Below, piece after piece: positions 44,801 through 50,357 of a stretch of 64,000 nt of DNA. A program made the translations under genes and the position numbers. The notes beneath the pieces were generated by a model. The model worked only from the letters and a program-made list of their open reading frames with translations. It ran no database searches and was not told where the DNA came from. Source of the stretch: Henricia sp. BOLD:AAB3569 (taxonomy: Eukaryota > Echinodermata > Asteroidea > Spinulosida > Echinasteridae); the NCBI GenBank assembly GCA_037783545.1, contig JBBELK010000370.1, forward strand, positions 124,001 through 188,000. Direction: 5' to 3'. How positions within the stretch are numbered: the stretch's first letter is position 1; each line of letters opens with the position of its first letter.

Positions 44801-47191
44801 ATGTACTTACAATTTGTTCTCTTATTTGTAATGTTTTTGTCTTTTGTCTTTTATTTATTGCATCTTTTGTACAAAAATTGAACCTACAGTTGAAGTCGGA
44901 AGTTTACATACATGTACACCACTACTATCATCACTAAAAATGGTAAACAGGACTACCTAAACCATTACAAGGTGTGCAAGCTATGTTTTAAGTACTGCAA
45001 GCACGTGAGGAATTCCACAAAATCACGACTTTAGTAAAGACTGTTACAAAAATGGTGACAGCGCAAGTTGAAGCACACCAGTTTTAACACAGTTGTATGT
45101 AAACTTCTGCCTTCAACTGTACATGTATTTGTCTATTTATTCAATTTCTTTGTACACTTTGCATCACTTTGATAGGGAGGAGGCAACAGAATTCATTGAG
45201 ATCGGCGCCCTCAATGGTTTGTTTGTGCTAGGTCGCAGCATGGGTTTTATTGGTAAGTACACCAAAATTGTGTATGAAAATTATTCATTTTGAAGTCCTG
45301 TCAGCAGTGTATGGCATAGTTTTAACTGGGCTATCTAAACAAACGGATTGAAATCAAAATTACAGAAAAATTTACCCCTCCCCCTACTTCAATTATCTAT
45401 ATTATGACATTCAGCTGTTTTGGGTCTTTCTTGCTGAAAATGTCCTTAAAATCTAAACAATAAGTGTAAAGAAAGGTATCCGCAGTGTATGAAAACACGC
45501 AATTTCTAATAAACAACATTTTACAAGATTAGTTGTGCATACCTGAACTAAATTTCTGTTTTGTTTTTTTAAATTATTAATACAGACCTCTTAATAGTTT
45601 TATTTACTTTATTGTAAAAATATGCCAACAAAGATGTTTTTTGGTTTTGGTATTTGCAAGGTAGATTGCCCCGTTAAGGCTAGTTCTGCTCTCCCTATCT
45701 CAGTGGATTAGTAGCCAGTCTAATTGCCACTTCCTTCCCTGGGGAATCCCCTTTGAAGTTGTGATTACATCATGTACAGAGTGACAACATGTTGTGCCTG
45801 GTACTGCCATATATCATGGGTTATGAACACAATAAATACAAAAGCCTCGCATTGTTTGTATTGGGTTAACTAGATTGTTTTTTGTTTTGGTTTTTTTTTG
45901 GGCGGTTGCCAGGAAACACACTGTGTGTCACAGGGTTCATATTAACCTGTCCTTTAAATACGAATCACCAAGTGATTGTGCAATAAACATGTTGTACGTT
46001 AGGTCACAAATTATGGTGGTGTCCAATGCATAGTTCCGAGATTGCCCAGTTAACCCCGCCCCTTAGATATTGTTGCTATGTGCTCACAAGCCATCGCAAA
46101 AAAATGGCGAGACTACGTACAAAGCAACGGGACTCGGCATGGAAAGCACAGATTCATTGGAGAAAACTCAAAGGTATTTATGTTTTGAGGTCGACAGTTA
46201 CCGTAGCACACACTGAGCGAAGGGCTAGTAATGCAGGGATGACATATATTTCATAAAAATGCGCTTTCCTACCTTTGAACAGCGAATCGCCCGACATTGA
46301 AACCAAAATTCACCCGGTCACGTGTGCATACAACATACAAACTGTATGGGCAGAAAATCGCGTGATTGTTTGTGATGATTGCATCACTTTGACCTATGTG
46401 GGCGCCGTCTGCTAGCTCTGTTGTGATTGGTCGCGGGTTCGGCTTGATTGACAGGTCGGAACTATGCATTTGCATTGATCAGTACAAGCAAAATCAGGTG
46501 TTGTCAAAATTTCATGGTTCTACAAAGCATAGGAAGGGCGAGGGGAGGGGAGGGCCGCGTACAACTTTACCTGCACGGTATAACATTTTGACATTTCACG
46601 GTAGTGACAGAAAAATGTTGATAAGTAGTATTTTGGGGGAGAGAGGCGGGTCTTGAAAAATACTTCGCTCTGTAGTCTGTAGAACCGTGAAAATGTTGAC
46701 AACAGTTGGACGGCCCCTCTGTGCACTTAAGGTAGTAACTTGCTTGGTAATTACCCTCCAACAAATTTCTGAATTATTATCTAAAAGCTTGTTATCAAGA
46801 TGGTGATGGTAGTAATCATCCTGTGAAATTATTTCGTCTGAAGTGCCCCCATTCATGAGAAATTTGAGCCATTCATTCATGCACTATAACCGTACTTGGA
46901 TTGTTCAAGTTTTCTGAAGTATTACTGCATCTATGTGGCTGAAATTTGTACAAGGCAGTTTTCTTGACCTAGGCTTTCAATTACCAGTGGAAATCATGCT
47001 GTTTTTAACAGTTTACCAAACAAGTATACTACCTTTGAGGTTATTATGGTATTCTGGTAGCATAAAAGGCAACATTATCATAATTTGATGGTATATTTTC
47101 AGGTCACTTCCTGGACCAGAAACGCCTTAAACAGGGTCTCTACCGACATCCCTGGGATGATATTTCCTACATCCTACCAGAAATGGAATAG
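14581..47191 (+). CDS. ACLY: ATP-citrate lyase (ATP-citrate synthase), complete, 26 coding exons
   Basis: Join: 14581-14733, 21533-21655, 22238-22399, 23248-23339, 23933-24012, 24391-24518, 26552-26670, 27447-27645, 28436-28553, 29652-29800, 30474-30503, 32330-32485, 33370-33476, 34135-34303, 35319-35423, 36794-36990, 37805-37886, 38088-38326, 38989-39082, 39686-39840, 41845-41995, 42707-42850, 43335-43448, 43776-43858, 45176-45252, 47103-47191. All phases agree; the total is 3315 nt, 1104 residues against 1101 in human. The enzyme turns citrate, CoA and ATP into acetyl-CoA and oxaloacetate in cytosol and nucleus, feeding lipid synthesis and histone acetylation. Order: ATP-grasp/citryl-CoA synthetase beta part (1 to about 420), variable linker (about 430-505), CoA-ligase alpha part with the phosphohistidine FGHAGA (His765), then the citrate-synthase-like lyase module (about 830-1104) with [11 protein letters not shown] (His905), GIGHR (His980) and NVDGLIG (Asp1031). 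These sit at human number +5. Several exons have partial copies in adjoining introns. Confidence 0.97.
16357..16863. mobile_element. MITE with AAAGGCCCTGT/ACTGGGCCTTT ends
   Basis: Starts AAAGGCCCTGTAGATGATCT and ends GCAAATGATCCACTGGGCCT. The terminal words match the element at 47418-47740 (AAAGGCCCAGTGTATCATTT, with TTGCAATGACCC), so both belong to one family with different cores. Confidence 0.6.
17872..18006. mobile_element. MITE family B copy, diverged
   Basis: TCTATTCAATAGCCGCCATC at the left and GATACGGTCTATT at the right, with GACGTGCATGGTTGCACATT inside, matches the intact family B copies at 37261-37410 and 51558-51716. Confidence 0.65.
18650..18985 (+). mobile_element. tRNA-derived SINE, family S2
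   Basis: The head GTTATGGCCGAGCGGTCTAG is close to a tRNA-Leu/Ser D arm, and GTGGGTTCGATTCC is a good box B. The body has GGAAGGGATGTAAAGCCGTT and CATTCTTTCGTGAAGAGCAA, and the tail is AAATAAATAAATAA. Retroposed, in ACLY intron 1. Confidence 0.8.
19573..19795. mobile_element. Tc1-type MITE (GTCAGAAGTTTACATACA ends)
   Basis: The ends GTTGTAGTCAGAAGTTTACA and TGTAAACTTCTGACTTCAAC are inverted and flanked by TA. The end sequence is the one known from Tc1-like elements of the fish Sleeping Beauty type. A better preserved copy is at 44887-45119. No transposase. Confidence 0.75.
20639..21078 (+). mobile_element. MITE family E copy (TGCATAGTTCYGA ends)
   Basis: A 440-bp element opening TGCATAGTTCTGATTTTGCC and closing GATTGACAGGTCGGAACTAT GCA. 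Core words are TTAACCCCGCCCCCTTGG, GTGGGACTTTC-like TGGGACTTTCAACGG, and CACCCGGATCGTCG. Two more copies are at 36176-36606 (reversed) and 46027-46469. Non-coding. Confidence 0.8.
21800..22005. mobile_element. tRNA-derived SINE, family S1, diverged
   Basis: GTGCCTTATACCTTGGCTTG, TAGAGCATTTGACCGG and GTTCGAATCCC form a tRNA-like head at 21921-21988. To its left, CACCACTGAAATGAAACAA and GGGAAAACCTGAGGGAGTA match words found beside the other S1 copies. Confidence 0.55.
22416..22556. mobile_element. MITE family D, near-perfect palindrome, in ACLY intron 3
   Basis: TTAAAGGCACAGGCTCGTCA and TGACGAGCCTGTGCCTTTAA arms run almost without mismatch to a centre at CCATGCCTTTGCTATGG. It begins 17 bp after the exon 3 donor, so a hairpin in the transcript would sit right beside that splice site. 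Confidence 0.8.
22620..23020 (+). repeat. Simple-word repeat rich in CAAGTCAAGTC and GAGTC
   Basis: CGAGTCCC, AAGTCAAGTCA and GAGGTTCAAGTC words recur without a fixed period across this ACLY intron 3 segment. A similar TTGACTTGAGA patch lies at 39490-39590. Likely decayed minisatellite. Confidence 0.4.
23606..23881. mobile_element. MITE family C copy in ACLY intron 4
   Basis: CAGACCTTTATCATGTTGTG start and GCACCGTGATAAAGGTC end, with CACACAATGAACAATTTCAA in the core. It ends about 50 bp before the exon 5 acceptor. Confidence 0.7.
24234..24343 (+). pseudogene. Partial upstream copy of ACLY exon 6 with in-frame stop
   Basis: CTAGCTGCCAAGATTGATGC, then TTCATCTGTAAGGCCCAGTG and GATATCGAATAACCACCTCC repeat exon 6 (24391-24518) at high identity. 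The acceptor-side part (TCATAG and the AAGGTCTACATCCTGG segment) is deleted, and one change turns a Tyr codon into TAA. It is therefore a dead copy, about 150 bp upstream of the real exon. Confidence 0.85.
24655..24900 (-). mobile_element. tRNA-like SINE head and body
   Basis: Read on the minus strand, GGCTTCATAGCTCAATTAGT AGGGCG ... GTCTGCGGTTGAAATCCC resembles a tRNA with boxes A and B but lacks a proper anticodon stem. It lies in ACLY intron 6. The body to the right has no close match elsewhere in the window. Confidence 0.5.
25085..26415 (-). mobile_element. tRNA-derived SINE, family S3, split by a LINE insertion
   Basis: Minus-strand SINE. Its AAT tail is at 25098-25112 and body at 25113-25229 (CCATTATTACCGCTGCCATC ... 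CTTCAACTAGGTGG); its head is at 26173-26415 with GGGGTTCGAACCC-type box B (CGAACCCCCAACCTCTGATT on the plus strand). Between them lies a truncated LINE. The intact sister copy is at 48905-49240. Confidence 0.75.
25230..26172 (+). mobile_element. 5'-truncated non-LTR retrotransposon (LINE) with reverse transcriptase C-terminus
   Basis: An open frame from about 25226 to 25850 reads [75 protein letters not shown] and [12 protein letters not shown], ending at TAA 25848-25850. The F-L-G-V-x-x-D-x-x-L-x-W motif and the L-x-x-P-x-x-x-Y-x-x-x-x-W-G block are the end of LINE reverse transcriptase (CR1/jockey-like clades). The catalytic YADD part is missing. A roughly 320-bp 3' tail ends in (AATG)n at 26148-26172. 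It is an inactive remnant inside a SINE, in ACLY intron 6. Confidence 0.85.
28145..28402. mobile_element. Cluster of tRNA-like S1 SINE heads, one minus and two plus
   Basis: 28150-28212 is a minus head (TTTCGAACCCGAGACTTCTG ... CTACCAGCTGAGCTATGAG). 28248-28300 and 28328-28400 are plus heads (GCCTCATAGCTCAGCTGGTA). The D arm GCTC..GAGC pairs, but anticodon stems do not, so these are not working tRNA genes. The last ends 36 bp before ACLY exon 9. Confidence 0.7.
28682..28987. mobile_element. MITE family C copy in ACLY intron 9
   Basis: ATAGACCTTTATCACGGTGC at the left and GCACCGTGATATTGGTCTAT at the right; arms of about 20 bp, core with CACAATGAACATTTTCAACA. The longest of the three copies. 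Confidence 0.75.
29270..29580 (-). mobile_element. tRNA-derived SINE, family S1, one full and one partial copy
   Basis: On the minus strand the head is ATAGCTCAGCTGGTAAAGCA with CGGGTTCAAATCCCGATAA, followed by AAGTTTGGTTGTTTCATTTC. The sequence CACCATTGAAATGAAACAAC ... GAGAGAAAAAT appears twice, at 29277-29320 and 29511-29556, so the element is partly duplicated. It sits in ACLY intron 9. Confidence 0.7.
29994..30229. mobile_element. MITE with GGGGCCAATTTCATAAAGCT ends
   Basis: Inverted arms of about 85 bp: GGGGCCAATTTCATAAAGCT then GTTTAGCA and AAAATGGGTTAATAGT, with the complement ending GAAATTGGCCCC. A compact 235-bp hairpin element in ACLY intron 10. Confidence 0.75.
30474..30503 (+). 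CDS. ACLY: ACLY coding exon 11: 30-nt microexon in the regulatory linker
   Basis: Bounded by CAATCTCAG on the left and GTAAGTT on the right, it encodes exactly ten residues, [10 protein letters not shown], in phase 0. Exons 10 and 12 also meet in phase 0, so it can be included or skipped without a frame change. Human ACLY has a ten-residue alternatively spliced exon at the same place in the linker. The residues differ but size, phase and position agree. Inclusion is inferred. Confidence 0.7.
30709..31058. mobile_element. MITE with AAAGGTAGTATACATGATTG ends
   Basis: AAAGGTAGTATACATGATTG at the left and CATGTAGACTATCTTTAA at the right. The internal words ACCTTGTAGACATTTTAGCC and ATAGATGCAGTAATAC recur, reversed, in 46735-47038. 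The ends resemble those of family G (ATACATGATTGGTAA). Confidence 0.6.
31998..32119. mobile_element. Hairpin MITE (AAAAGCGGGTTTGGCCAGTC ends)
   Basis: The outer arms GGGTTTGGCCAGTCTTAAAC and GTTTAAGCCTGGCCAAACCC pair, and the inner arms GCTGATAATG and CATTATCAGC pair around CTCGCCTGGCAGCTCGGG. About 120 bp, in ACLY intron 11. Confidence 0.65.
32330..32485 (+). CDS. ACLY: ACLY coding exon 12: poly-alanine and serine-rich linker
   Basis: Encodes 52 residues starting [17 protein letters not shown] and ending [12 protein letters not shown]. In mammals this disordered linker carries the Akt/PKA site (R-T-A-S) and lysines that are acetylated or ubiquitinated. Here no R-x-x-S/T-type RTAS motif lies in exons 10-12; the SPP and SSRRP sites are the obvious phosphorylation candidates. 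The fast-evolving composition is normal for the region. Confidence 0.85.
32925..33020 (+). repeat. Second copy of the repeat at 180-325
   Basis: GGCTCTTACAGAGGCCAGTG, CAGTCAGCCCTGCCTCAAGA, GGTGTTTATACACACAACTG and ACCGATAAAATG match the left-edge copy with some substitutions. In ACLY intron 12. Confidence 0.5.
33370..39082 (+). CDS. ACLY: ACLY coding exons 13-19: CoA-ligase alpha half with catalytic histidine (block of the gene above)
   Basis: Exon 13 encodes [14 protein letters not shown] and [14 protein letters not shown]. Exon 14 gives [14 protein letters not shown] then [16 protein letters not shown]. Exon 15 has [10 protein letters not shown] and IIGPAT. Exon 16 reads [16 protein letters not shown] and [13 protein letters not shown], the CoA and citrate binding loops. 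Exon 18 carries [12 protein letters not shown]; the His codon at 38211-38213 is the phosphate carrier. Exon 19 ends [13 protein letters not shown], the junction to the lyase module. Confidence 0.95.
33512..33745 (+). mobile_element. tRNA-derived SINE head, diverged
   Basis: GTACTATGGCCGAGCAATCT and GGTTGCGGGTTCGAATCCAG give boxes A and B. The head is followed by CCTTGGGCAAAGCACTTTGC, a body word shared in form with S2/S3. In ACLY intron 13. Confidence 0.6.
33861..34081. mobile_element. MITE family A copy in ACLY intron 13
   Basis: GGGGTCGTCCAAAGTTGTCT to GACACTTTGGACGGTCCC, with GGGTCTTGAAAAATACTACT inside. It ends 54 bp before ACLY exon 14. Confidence 0.75.
34199..34798 (+). repeat. 153-bp in-frame tandem repeat: four copies of ACLY exon 14 3' part plus donor
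   Basis: Units begin at 34199, 34352, 34505 and 34658, exactly 153 bp apart. Each encodes [20 protein letters not shown], then [13 protein letters not shown], then a donor CAGGTAAGA (GTGAGA in the fourth), then intron-derived residues such as [16 protein letters not shown]. The frame of real exon 14 (34135-34303) stays open through all four until TGA at 34796-34798. Units differ by a few silent or near-silent changes (P to S before Q in the last). The genuine upstream half ([14 protein letters not shown]) is present only before unit 1. See findings for splicing consequences. Confidence 0.95.
34925..35300 (+). pseudogene. Fifth, broken copy of the exon 14 repeat, split by an insert
   Basis: CATCAGGCAGCCGGAGCATG at 34941-34960 begins a copy, which then breaks. 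It resumes at about 35212 with GAAGACACACCCTGACGTGG and continues to TAGCACCATTGAAACCA at 35291. The roughly 250 bp between are unrelated. The copy lacks the donor and runs straight to the exon 15 acceptor at 35316-35318. Confidence 0.8.
35590..36105. mobile_element. MITE family G copy (CACTTYGCCC-rich)
   Basis: Contains ATCTGAAATGTTCACAGATT, AAACATGATG, CTTCCCCTGAAATGGTTTTG, then a run of AACAACACTTTTCCC units at 35820-35890, then AGGGCGAAGTGGTTTTGGGG and CAGAGCTGACTTTTACTCGG. Other copies are at 49577-50031, 50032-50357 and 52297-52791. Open frames in it come from the simple repeat. Confidence 0.7.
36176..36606 (-). mobile_element. MITE family E copy, reversed, in ACLY intron 15
   Basis: Starts CATAGTTCCGACCTGTCAAT and ends AAATCGGAACTATGCA, the reverse complement of the copy at 20639-21078. 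Confidence 0.8.
37120..37530 (-). mobile_element. tRNA-derived SINE, family S1, interrupted by a family B MITE
   Basis: The minus head is at 37180-37256 (GGATTCAAACCCGAGACATC ... CTACCAGCTGAGCTATAAGG). The SINE is cut at 37261 by MITE B and resumes at 37411 (CTTCTCTCGGTGTTGTATGG ... GGCAAAGTAACAAACGCAAC), as seen by comparison with 29390-29500. Confidence 0.7.
37261..37410. mobile_element. MITE family B, intact copy
   Basis: TATAGACCGTATCCAATAGC at the left, GCTATTCGATACGGTCTATA at the right, and inner arms CGCCATTTCGTGGGGC and GCCCCACGAAATGGCG. About 150 bp, inserted at a TA inside an S1 SINE in ACLY intron 16. Confidence 0.85.
38431..38589. mobile_element. Palindromic MITE with GGGGCCGTCCATAAAGTATG ends
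   Basis: GGGGCCGTCCATAAAGTATG and its near complement ending CTTTATGGACGGCCCC enclose TACCTCCCCCCTGTATGCAT, GTGACGTCAC and CCTCCCCCACCTCCG. In ACLY intron 18. Confidence 0.8.
39686..47191 (+). CDS. ACLY: ACLY coding exons 20-26: citryl-CoA lyase (citrate synthase homology) module (block of the gene above)
   Basis: Exon 20 starts [20 protein letters not shown]. Exon 21 has [15 protein letters not shown]. Exon 22 has [18 protein letters not shown] and GIGHRVKS. Exon 24 has [14 protein letters not shown]. Exon 25 has [17 protein letters not shown]. Exon 26 has [17 protein letters not shown] and the end LPEME with TAG at 47189-47191. The catalytic His905 and Asp1031 correspond to human His900 and Asp1026. 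No canonical AATAAA is close behind the stop; AATATA near 47327 is a weak alternative. Confidence 0.95.
39841..40633 (+). repeat. Tandem array of about six 134-139 bp units derived from ACLY exon 20 and its donor
   Basis: GTAGGACAGTTTGTTGATTT recurs at 39841, 39980, 40119, 40256, 40390 (as GTAGGGC) and 40529. Each unit carries intron start, then GAGTTGATCCACGCTGGAAT, ATTACTGAGAGAG, GGAGTGCTGTCACTGCTGTG and GTTCCAGAGAAG: the 3' half of exon 20 with its donor. Copies lack about ten bases (ATCTTCAGGG) of the original, which shifts the frame, so they are pseudo-exons. The last unit restores GATCTTCA and then stops. Confidence 0.9.
40685..40905 (-). mobile_element. tRNA-derived SINE, family S2, minus copy
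   Basis: CTTCACGAAAGAATGCTCTG, ACACTGGACCAACAGCTTTA and CATCCCTTGCGAAGGATGGA match the S2 body reversed; CTAACCACTCGGCCACAGCA is the reversed head. Directly follows the exon 20 array in ACLY intron 20. Confidence 0.75.
41230..41652 (+). mobile_element. LINE remnant, reverse transcriptase C-terminal segment
   Basis: The open frame reads [20 protein letters not shown], then [20 protein letters not shown], then [20 protein letters not shown], ending at TGA 41650-41652. The C-H-R-R-x-L-R-x-I and R-W-x-x-LGH-x-x-RM motifs are the zinc-finger-like end of jockey/RTE-type LINE proteins. The left side is cut. Inactive, in ACLY intron 20. Confidence 0.8.
42411..42624 (+). pseudogene. Two partial upstream copies of ACLY exon 22
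   Basis: 42411-42463 (GGTGCGTTGGACGCGGCAGC then TAAGCAGTTCAGTGAGGCTT) and 42565-42624 (GGCGGTGCGTTGGACGCCGC) repeat the start of exon 22 (42707-42850). Both break at the same place: GACTCTGGTTAAAT or GACTGGTTAAAT gives a stop. The intervening TAAATMTTTYAACCAVAGTC, TGTTANAAGCTTTTGCTRGC and TGTGAGAGTTGGTGTTTMATT words also repeat, so a roughly 150-bp exon-plus-intron unit was duplicated. Confidence 0.85.
43525..43702. mobile_element. Short transposon with GTGGCCACCTGTT words
   Basis: Begins CAGTCAAACCTGTTAATAAA and ends near ATATTGACTGTA. Inside are AGTGGCCACTCGTTTTTGGT and GTGGCCACCTGTTTATAGTG, as in the element at 7458-7921. In ACLY intron 23. Confidence 0.5.
44222..44542. mobile_element. 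MITE with CACCTGTTTCATACAAGCGC ends
   Basis: The left arm CACCTGTTTCATACAAGCGC then CCAGAGTCGCGGCAAA pairs with the right arm TTTGGCGCGACTCTGGAGCG then CCTGTATGAAACGGGTG. A GTTCTTAATGYGAGC triplet lies in the middle at 44298-44350. In ACLY intron 24. Confidence 0.75.
44887..45119. mobile_element. Tc1-type MITE with Sleeping Beauty-like ends, TA flanked
   Basis: CAGTTGAAGTCGGAAGTTTA at the left and TAAACTTCTGCCTTCAACTG at the right, with TA at 44885-44886 and 45120-45121. The left end matches the terminal repeat known from fish Tc1-like transposons. The 233-bp element has no transposase, and its right end lies 56 bp before ACLY exon 25. Confidence 0.85.
46027..46469 (+). mobile_element. MITE family E copy in ACLY intron 25
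   Basis: TGCATAGTTCCGAGATTGCC to GACAGGTCGGAACTATGCA, same order as 20639-21078. A family A MITE follows about 30 bp later. Confidence 0.8.
46500..46717. mobile_element. MITE family A copy in ACLY intron 25
   Basis: GTTGTCAAAATTTCATGGTT to GACAACAGTTGGACGGCCCC with GGTAGTGACAGAAAAATGTT in the middle. The left terminus is slightly eroded. Confidence 0.7.
46735..47038 (-). mobile_element. Reversed copy of the 30709-31058 element
   Basis: AGGTAGTAACTTGCTTGGTA at the left, AAACAAGTATACTACCTTTG at the right, and TTACTGCATCTATGTGGCTG inside. It ends about 65 bp before the last ACLY exon. Confidence 0.6.
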
Positions 47192-48900
47192 TCCAAAGGA
47201 AAAGCTACATTCCAATGAGACATGGACGAGACCATTTAGTGTGGAAGGGAGGTTTGAAGTTTATTAGTATTATTTAAACATTTAGTATATATAAAAGAAA
47301 TATGTACTTTGTAAAGGCAGTACACAATATAAAAAAGACATCAGTTAACAATTGAAATGTTATAACAGTTTTTCTTGTATTTAAATTAAATATGTATTGA
47401 AGTAATTCAAATTTACTTAAAGGCCCAGTGTATCATTTGCAATGACCCAATTTTGTTTTTCATGAGTTGACAAGAAAAAACCTTACTCAGTGTTGATAGC
47501 AATGGTAACAAACACCACATAAATTTATTTCCGTCCAAAATGGTTTTTCTTGTTGGAAATATTTGTACCATTCACTTGTACACAAAATCCATATATAGGT
47601 TTTCTGAAGCATTGATGCATCTAAGTAGCTAACATTTCTTCAGGCTAGTTTACCACCATTCTTCCTTAGATATGTTACACTCTTATTCCACGAAATTGTA
47701 AAAAGTTTTATCTTGCAAATGATACATAGGGCCTTTAAACTGCTGTAGTTAACAAGCTGAATCAAGTCTCTGAAGATAAGAAATTTATTCCTGAAACAAC
47801 ACTGCTTTTGCAAAACAAGAAAGACTATTAAAATTCAGTATTTTGTTTCTTAAAAGTAAATGTTTATACCCAGCACGATATGTGGCAATTAAAGGGACTC
47901 TCCCCCTAACACCCCTATTCCTCAACACACTCGTCCCTTTTGTCAACGCAGCAACCCCTCCTAAAAACGAATTCCTTGGATGTTTGAGACACAATAGGGG
48001 AACAATGGTAGGGTAGATACCCTCTGCCACATATCGTGCTGCATATGCTTTTGCATGTTGTAAACCATGTTGAATATATATTCCTTCATAATTTCTTGGA
48101 TGTTTGACACAATGGGGTTACAATCATGGGAGGCGGGTAACCTAGTCATATATTATGCTTTATATGTACTAAGATGGTGTACAGTGGCTTCAAATTTAGA
48201 GTGTTGCCGCATTCAGTGGTTAGATATCGATTGTCTCGATAAAAGAAAAATATACATATCGGAAAACAAAATGCCGGACAAACTCTGGTGATTCCTCATA
48301 CAAACAAGGAAACAAATCGCATCATAATTGTAGCTTTAAAGACAACAAGGAAATTCCTGTGTGAAACGTGACTTGAACTTCCTTTTGTAATTCCATGTTA
48401 CTTTCTTTATTAGCCTTTTGTGTGTTTTACATGAATAGCGGCTGGTGTTCCGATGTACTTGTACTTCCTTTCACATACACGCCTAGTATCCACTTGACCG
48501 GACTAAATTTGTCTCTACCGCCAGGAGCATATGCAGCATGATATAGGGCCGAGGGTACTCCCCCCCCCCCCCCCCCCCCCCCAATAAATTCATGAATTCC
48601 TTTCAGTTTTTAGGGGGAGGTGGAATAGTGTGTTGAGTCATAGGGGCATTGGGGAAGTTCTTAGGCCCCAAATCGTGCTGGGTATAGCCGGGAGAGAATG
48701 GCATAAAGCAACAATAGCGTAGTGTGTGATGTTCCAAACTGCACCTCTATTTGAAAGTGAAGAATTCGGGGTACCAGCCATTATTCAAATGTTTGACGCA
48801 AAAGGCTAATTGCCCATTTTTATTTTATTTTTTAATGTAGGGCTATTTATATGGATGTTTAATGTATGTCAAATTGGGGACATATCTACAGTACAAAGAT
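47192..48900. other. ACLY 3' UTR and flank
   Basis: The 3' UTR begins at 47192; its end cannot be set. A MITE (47418-47740) follows. 47870-48290 holds two imperfect copies of a sequence with CACAATAGGGGAACAATGGTAGGGTAG and CACAATGGGGTTACAATC, another decayed repeat. A C homopolymer of about 22 lies at 48560-48582. No exon seen. Confidence 0.45.
47418..47740. mobile_element. MITE with AAAGGCCCAGTGTATCATTT ends
   Basis: AAAGGCCCAGTGTATCATTT and its complement near AAATGATACATAGGGCCTTT enclose about 280 bp. Shares its terminal words with 16357-16863. Confidence 0.7.
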
Positions 48901-48904
48901 ATTA

Positions 48905-49240
48905 TAACATAATATCTAGTGGGTATGAAGCGGGACTCCCAATCAGAGGTTGGGGGTTCGAGCCCCACTTTGATCAAAGTGTCTGTGTCCCTGGGCAAGG
49001 CACTTAATCCCAGTTGCCTCGTCAACCCAAGCGATATATGGGAAGCTGTTAAGGGGAATGCTACAATATAACTGCTGATAGGGTTGTGCGCCTGACCAGC
49101 AGCCACCTAGTTGAAGCGAAATGGTTCTGGTGATTCCCTGATGGCAGCGGTAATAATGGTAACAGCGCCTTGAACACCCTGCAGGTTGGATATGTGCGCT
49201 ATACAAATCTAATCATTATTATTATTATTATTATTATTAT
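48905..49240 (+). mobile_element. tRNA-derived SINE, family S3, full copy
   Basis: The head AGTGGGTATGAAGCGGGACT with GTTGGGGGTTCGAGCCCC; the body CTGGGCAAGGCACTTAATCC, GTCAACCCAAGCGATATATG, GAAATGGTTCTGGTGATTCC; and an ATT tail at 49214-49240. This copy defines the family and shows that the one at 25085-26415 is split. Confidence 0.85.
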
Positions 49241-49576
49241 GCTATGTATATTCACTCACAGTATTTATTGAAGCTTGACAATTTGAAATTAAAATAAATT
49301 TAAATTTAAAAAGTTGGCAATTGCATTTTGAAAGAGTCATTACAAACATACACAATTGAATTTTAATACAGCCTCGCATTGAAATACACATGTACTCATT
49401 GTCACCGTGTAAAAATACAATAGTTTCTGAAGTGAATTTAGTATCTACAGACAAGGAAGTAGTGTGGTTCAATATTATTGTTAGCATTTGAATGTTGTGG
49501 TTGCACAGTGGCCATTATTATTGTCAGTTTTTGTTATGCAAGACTTGATGCTTTGTGGATCTATTGTCACATCATT

Positions 49577-50357
49577 TAAAGGCAGTATACATCATTGGTA
49601 ATCTCGAAAATCAGAAATATTCACAGATTTACGCCTAACTTACACAATATAAACATGATGACCGTAGAAAACTTCCCCTGAAATGGTTTTGTCTGAAGTG
49701 CTATAGTCTTTGAGAAATTAGTAAAACAATTAGTTTTCGTCTCATGAGACGAAAATTCAATTCGCCCCAAAACCATTTCGCCCAAGTGCCATTTCGCCCC
49801 AAATCACTTCTACCAAACACTACATCGCCCAAATGCCACTTGGCCCCAAAACCACTCCGTGCACAGGCTGTGGTTCCGGGCGAAATGGTTCAGGGCGAAG
49901 TGGTTTTGGGGCGAAATTACTGCAAACCCTTTTTTGACCGTTTTCTCAAAAGTTAGACGAAGTACGGAGCTGGTTTTTGCTCAGGTTGGTTTTAATCATG
50001 CATATCATGCTAATCATGTATACTATCTTTAAAGTTAGTATACATGATTGGTAAACTTTTACAAATAGTTATATCCCCCCCGTGTGATTGAAGATATGCA
50101 TGATTAAAACCAAACTGAGCAAAAACCAGTCTAACTTTTGATAAAAAGGGTTTGCAGTCATTTCACCCCAAAACCATTTCGGTTTTGGGGCGAATTGAAT
50201 TTGTCTCATGAGACGAAAACTAATTGTTTCACTCATTTCTCAAAACCATTTCAGGGGACGTTTTCTACGGTCATCGTGTTTATATTGTATAAGTTAGGTG
50301 TAAATCTGTGAACCTTTCTGATTTTCGAGATACCAATCATGTATACTGCCTTTAAAT
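49577..50357. mobile_element. Two MITE family G copies in inverted tandem
   Basis: 49577-50031 runs from AAAGGCAGTATACATCATTG to ATCATGTATACTATCTTTAA. 50032-50357 is a shorter reversed copy that begins AGTTAGTATACATGATTGGT and ends CATGTATACTGCCTTTAA. Shared parts are ACTTCCCCTGAAATGGTTTT, GTCTCATGAGACGAAAA and TTTTGGGGCGAA. Together they form a long hairpin of about 300 bp arms. Confidence 0.75.

Noticed and set aside
48560..48582. Run of about 22 C as a functional element
   Set aside because: Homopolymer; could be slippage or a sequencing/assembly error.
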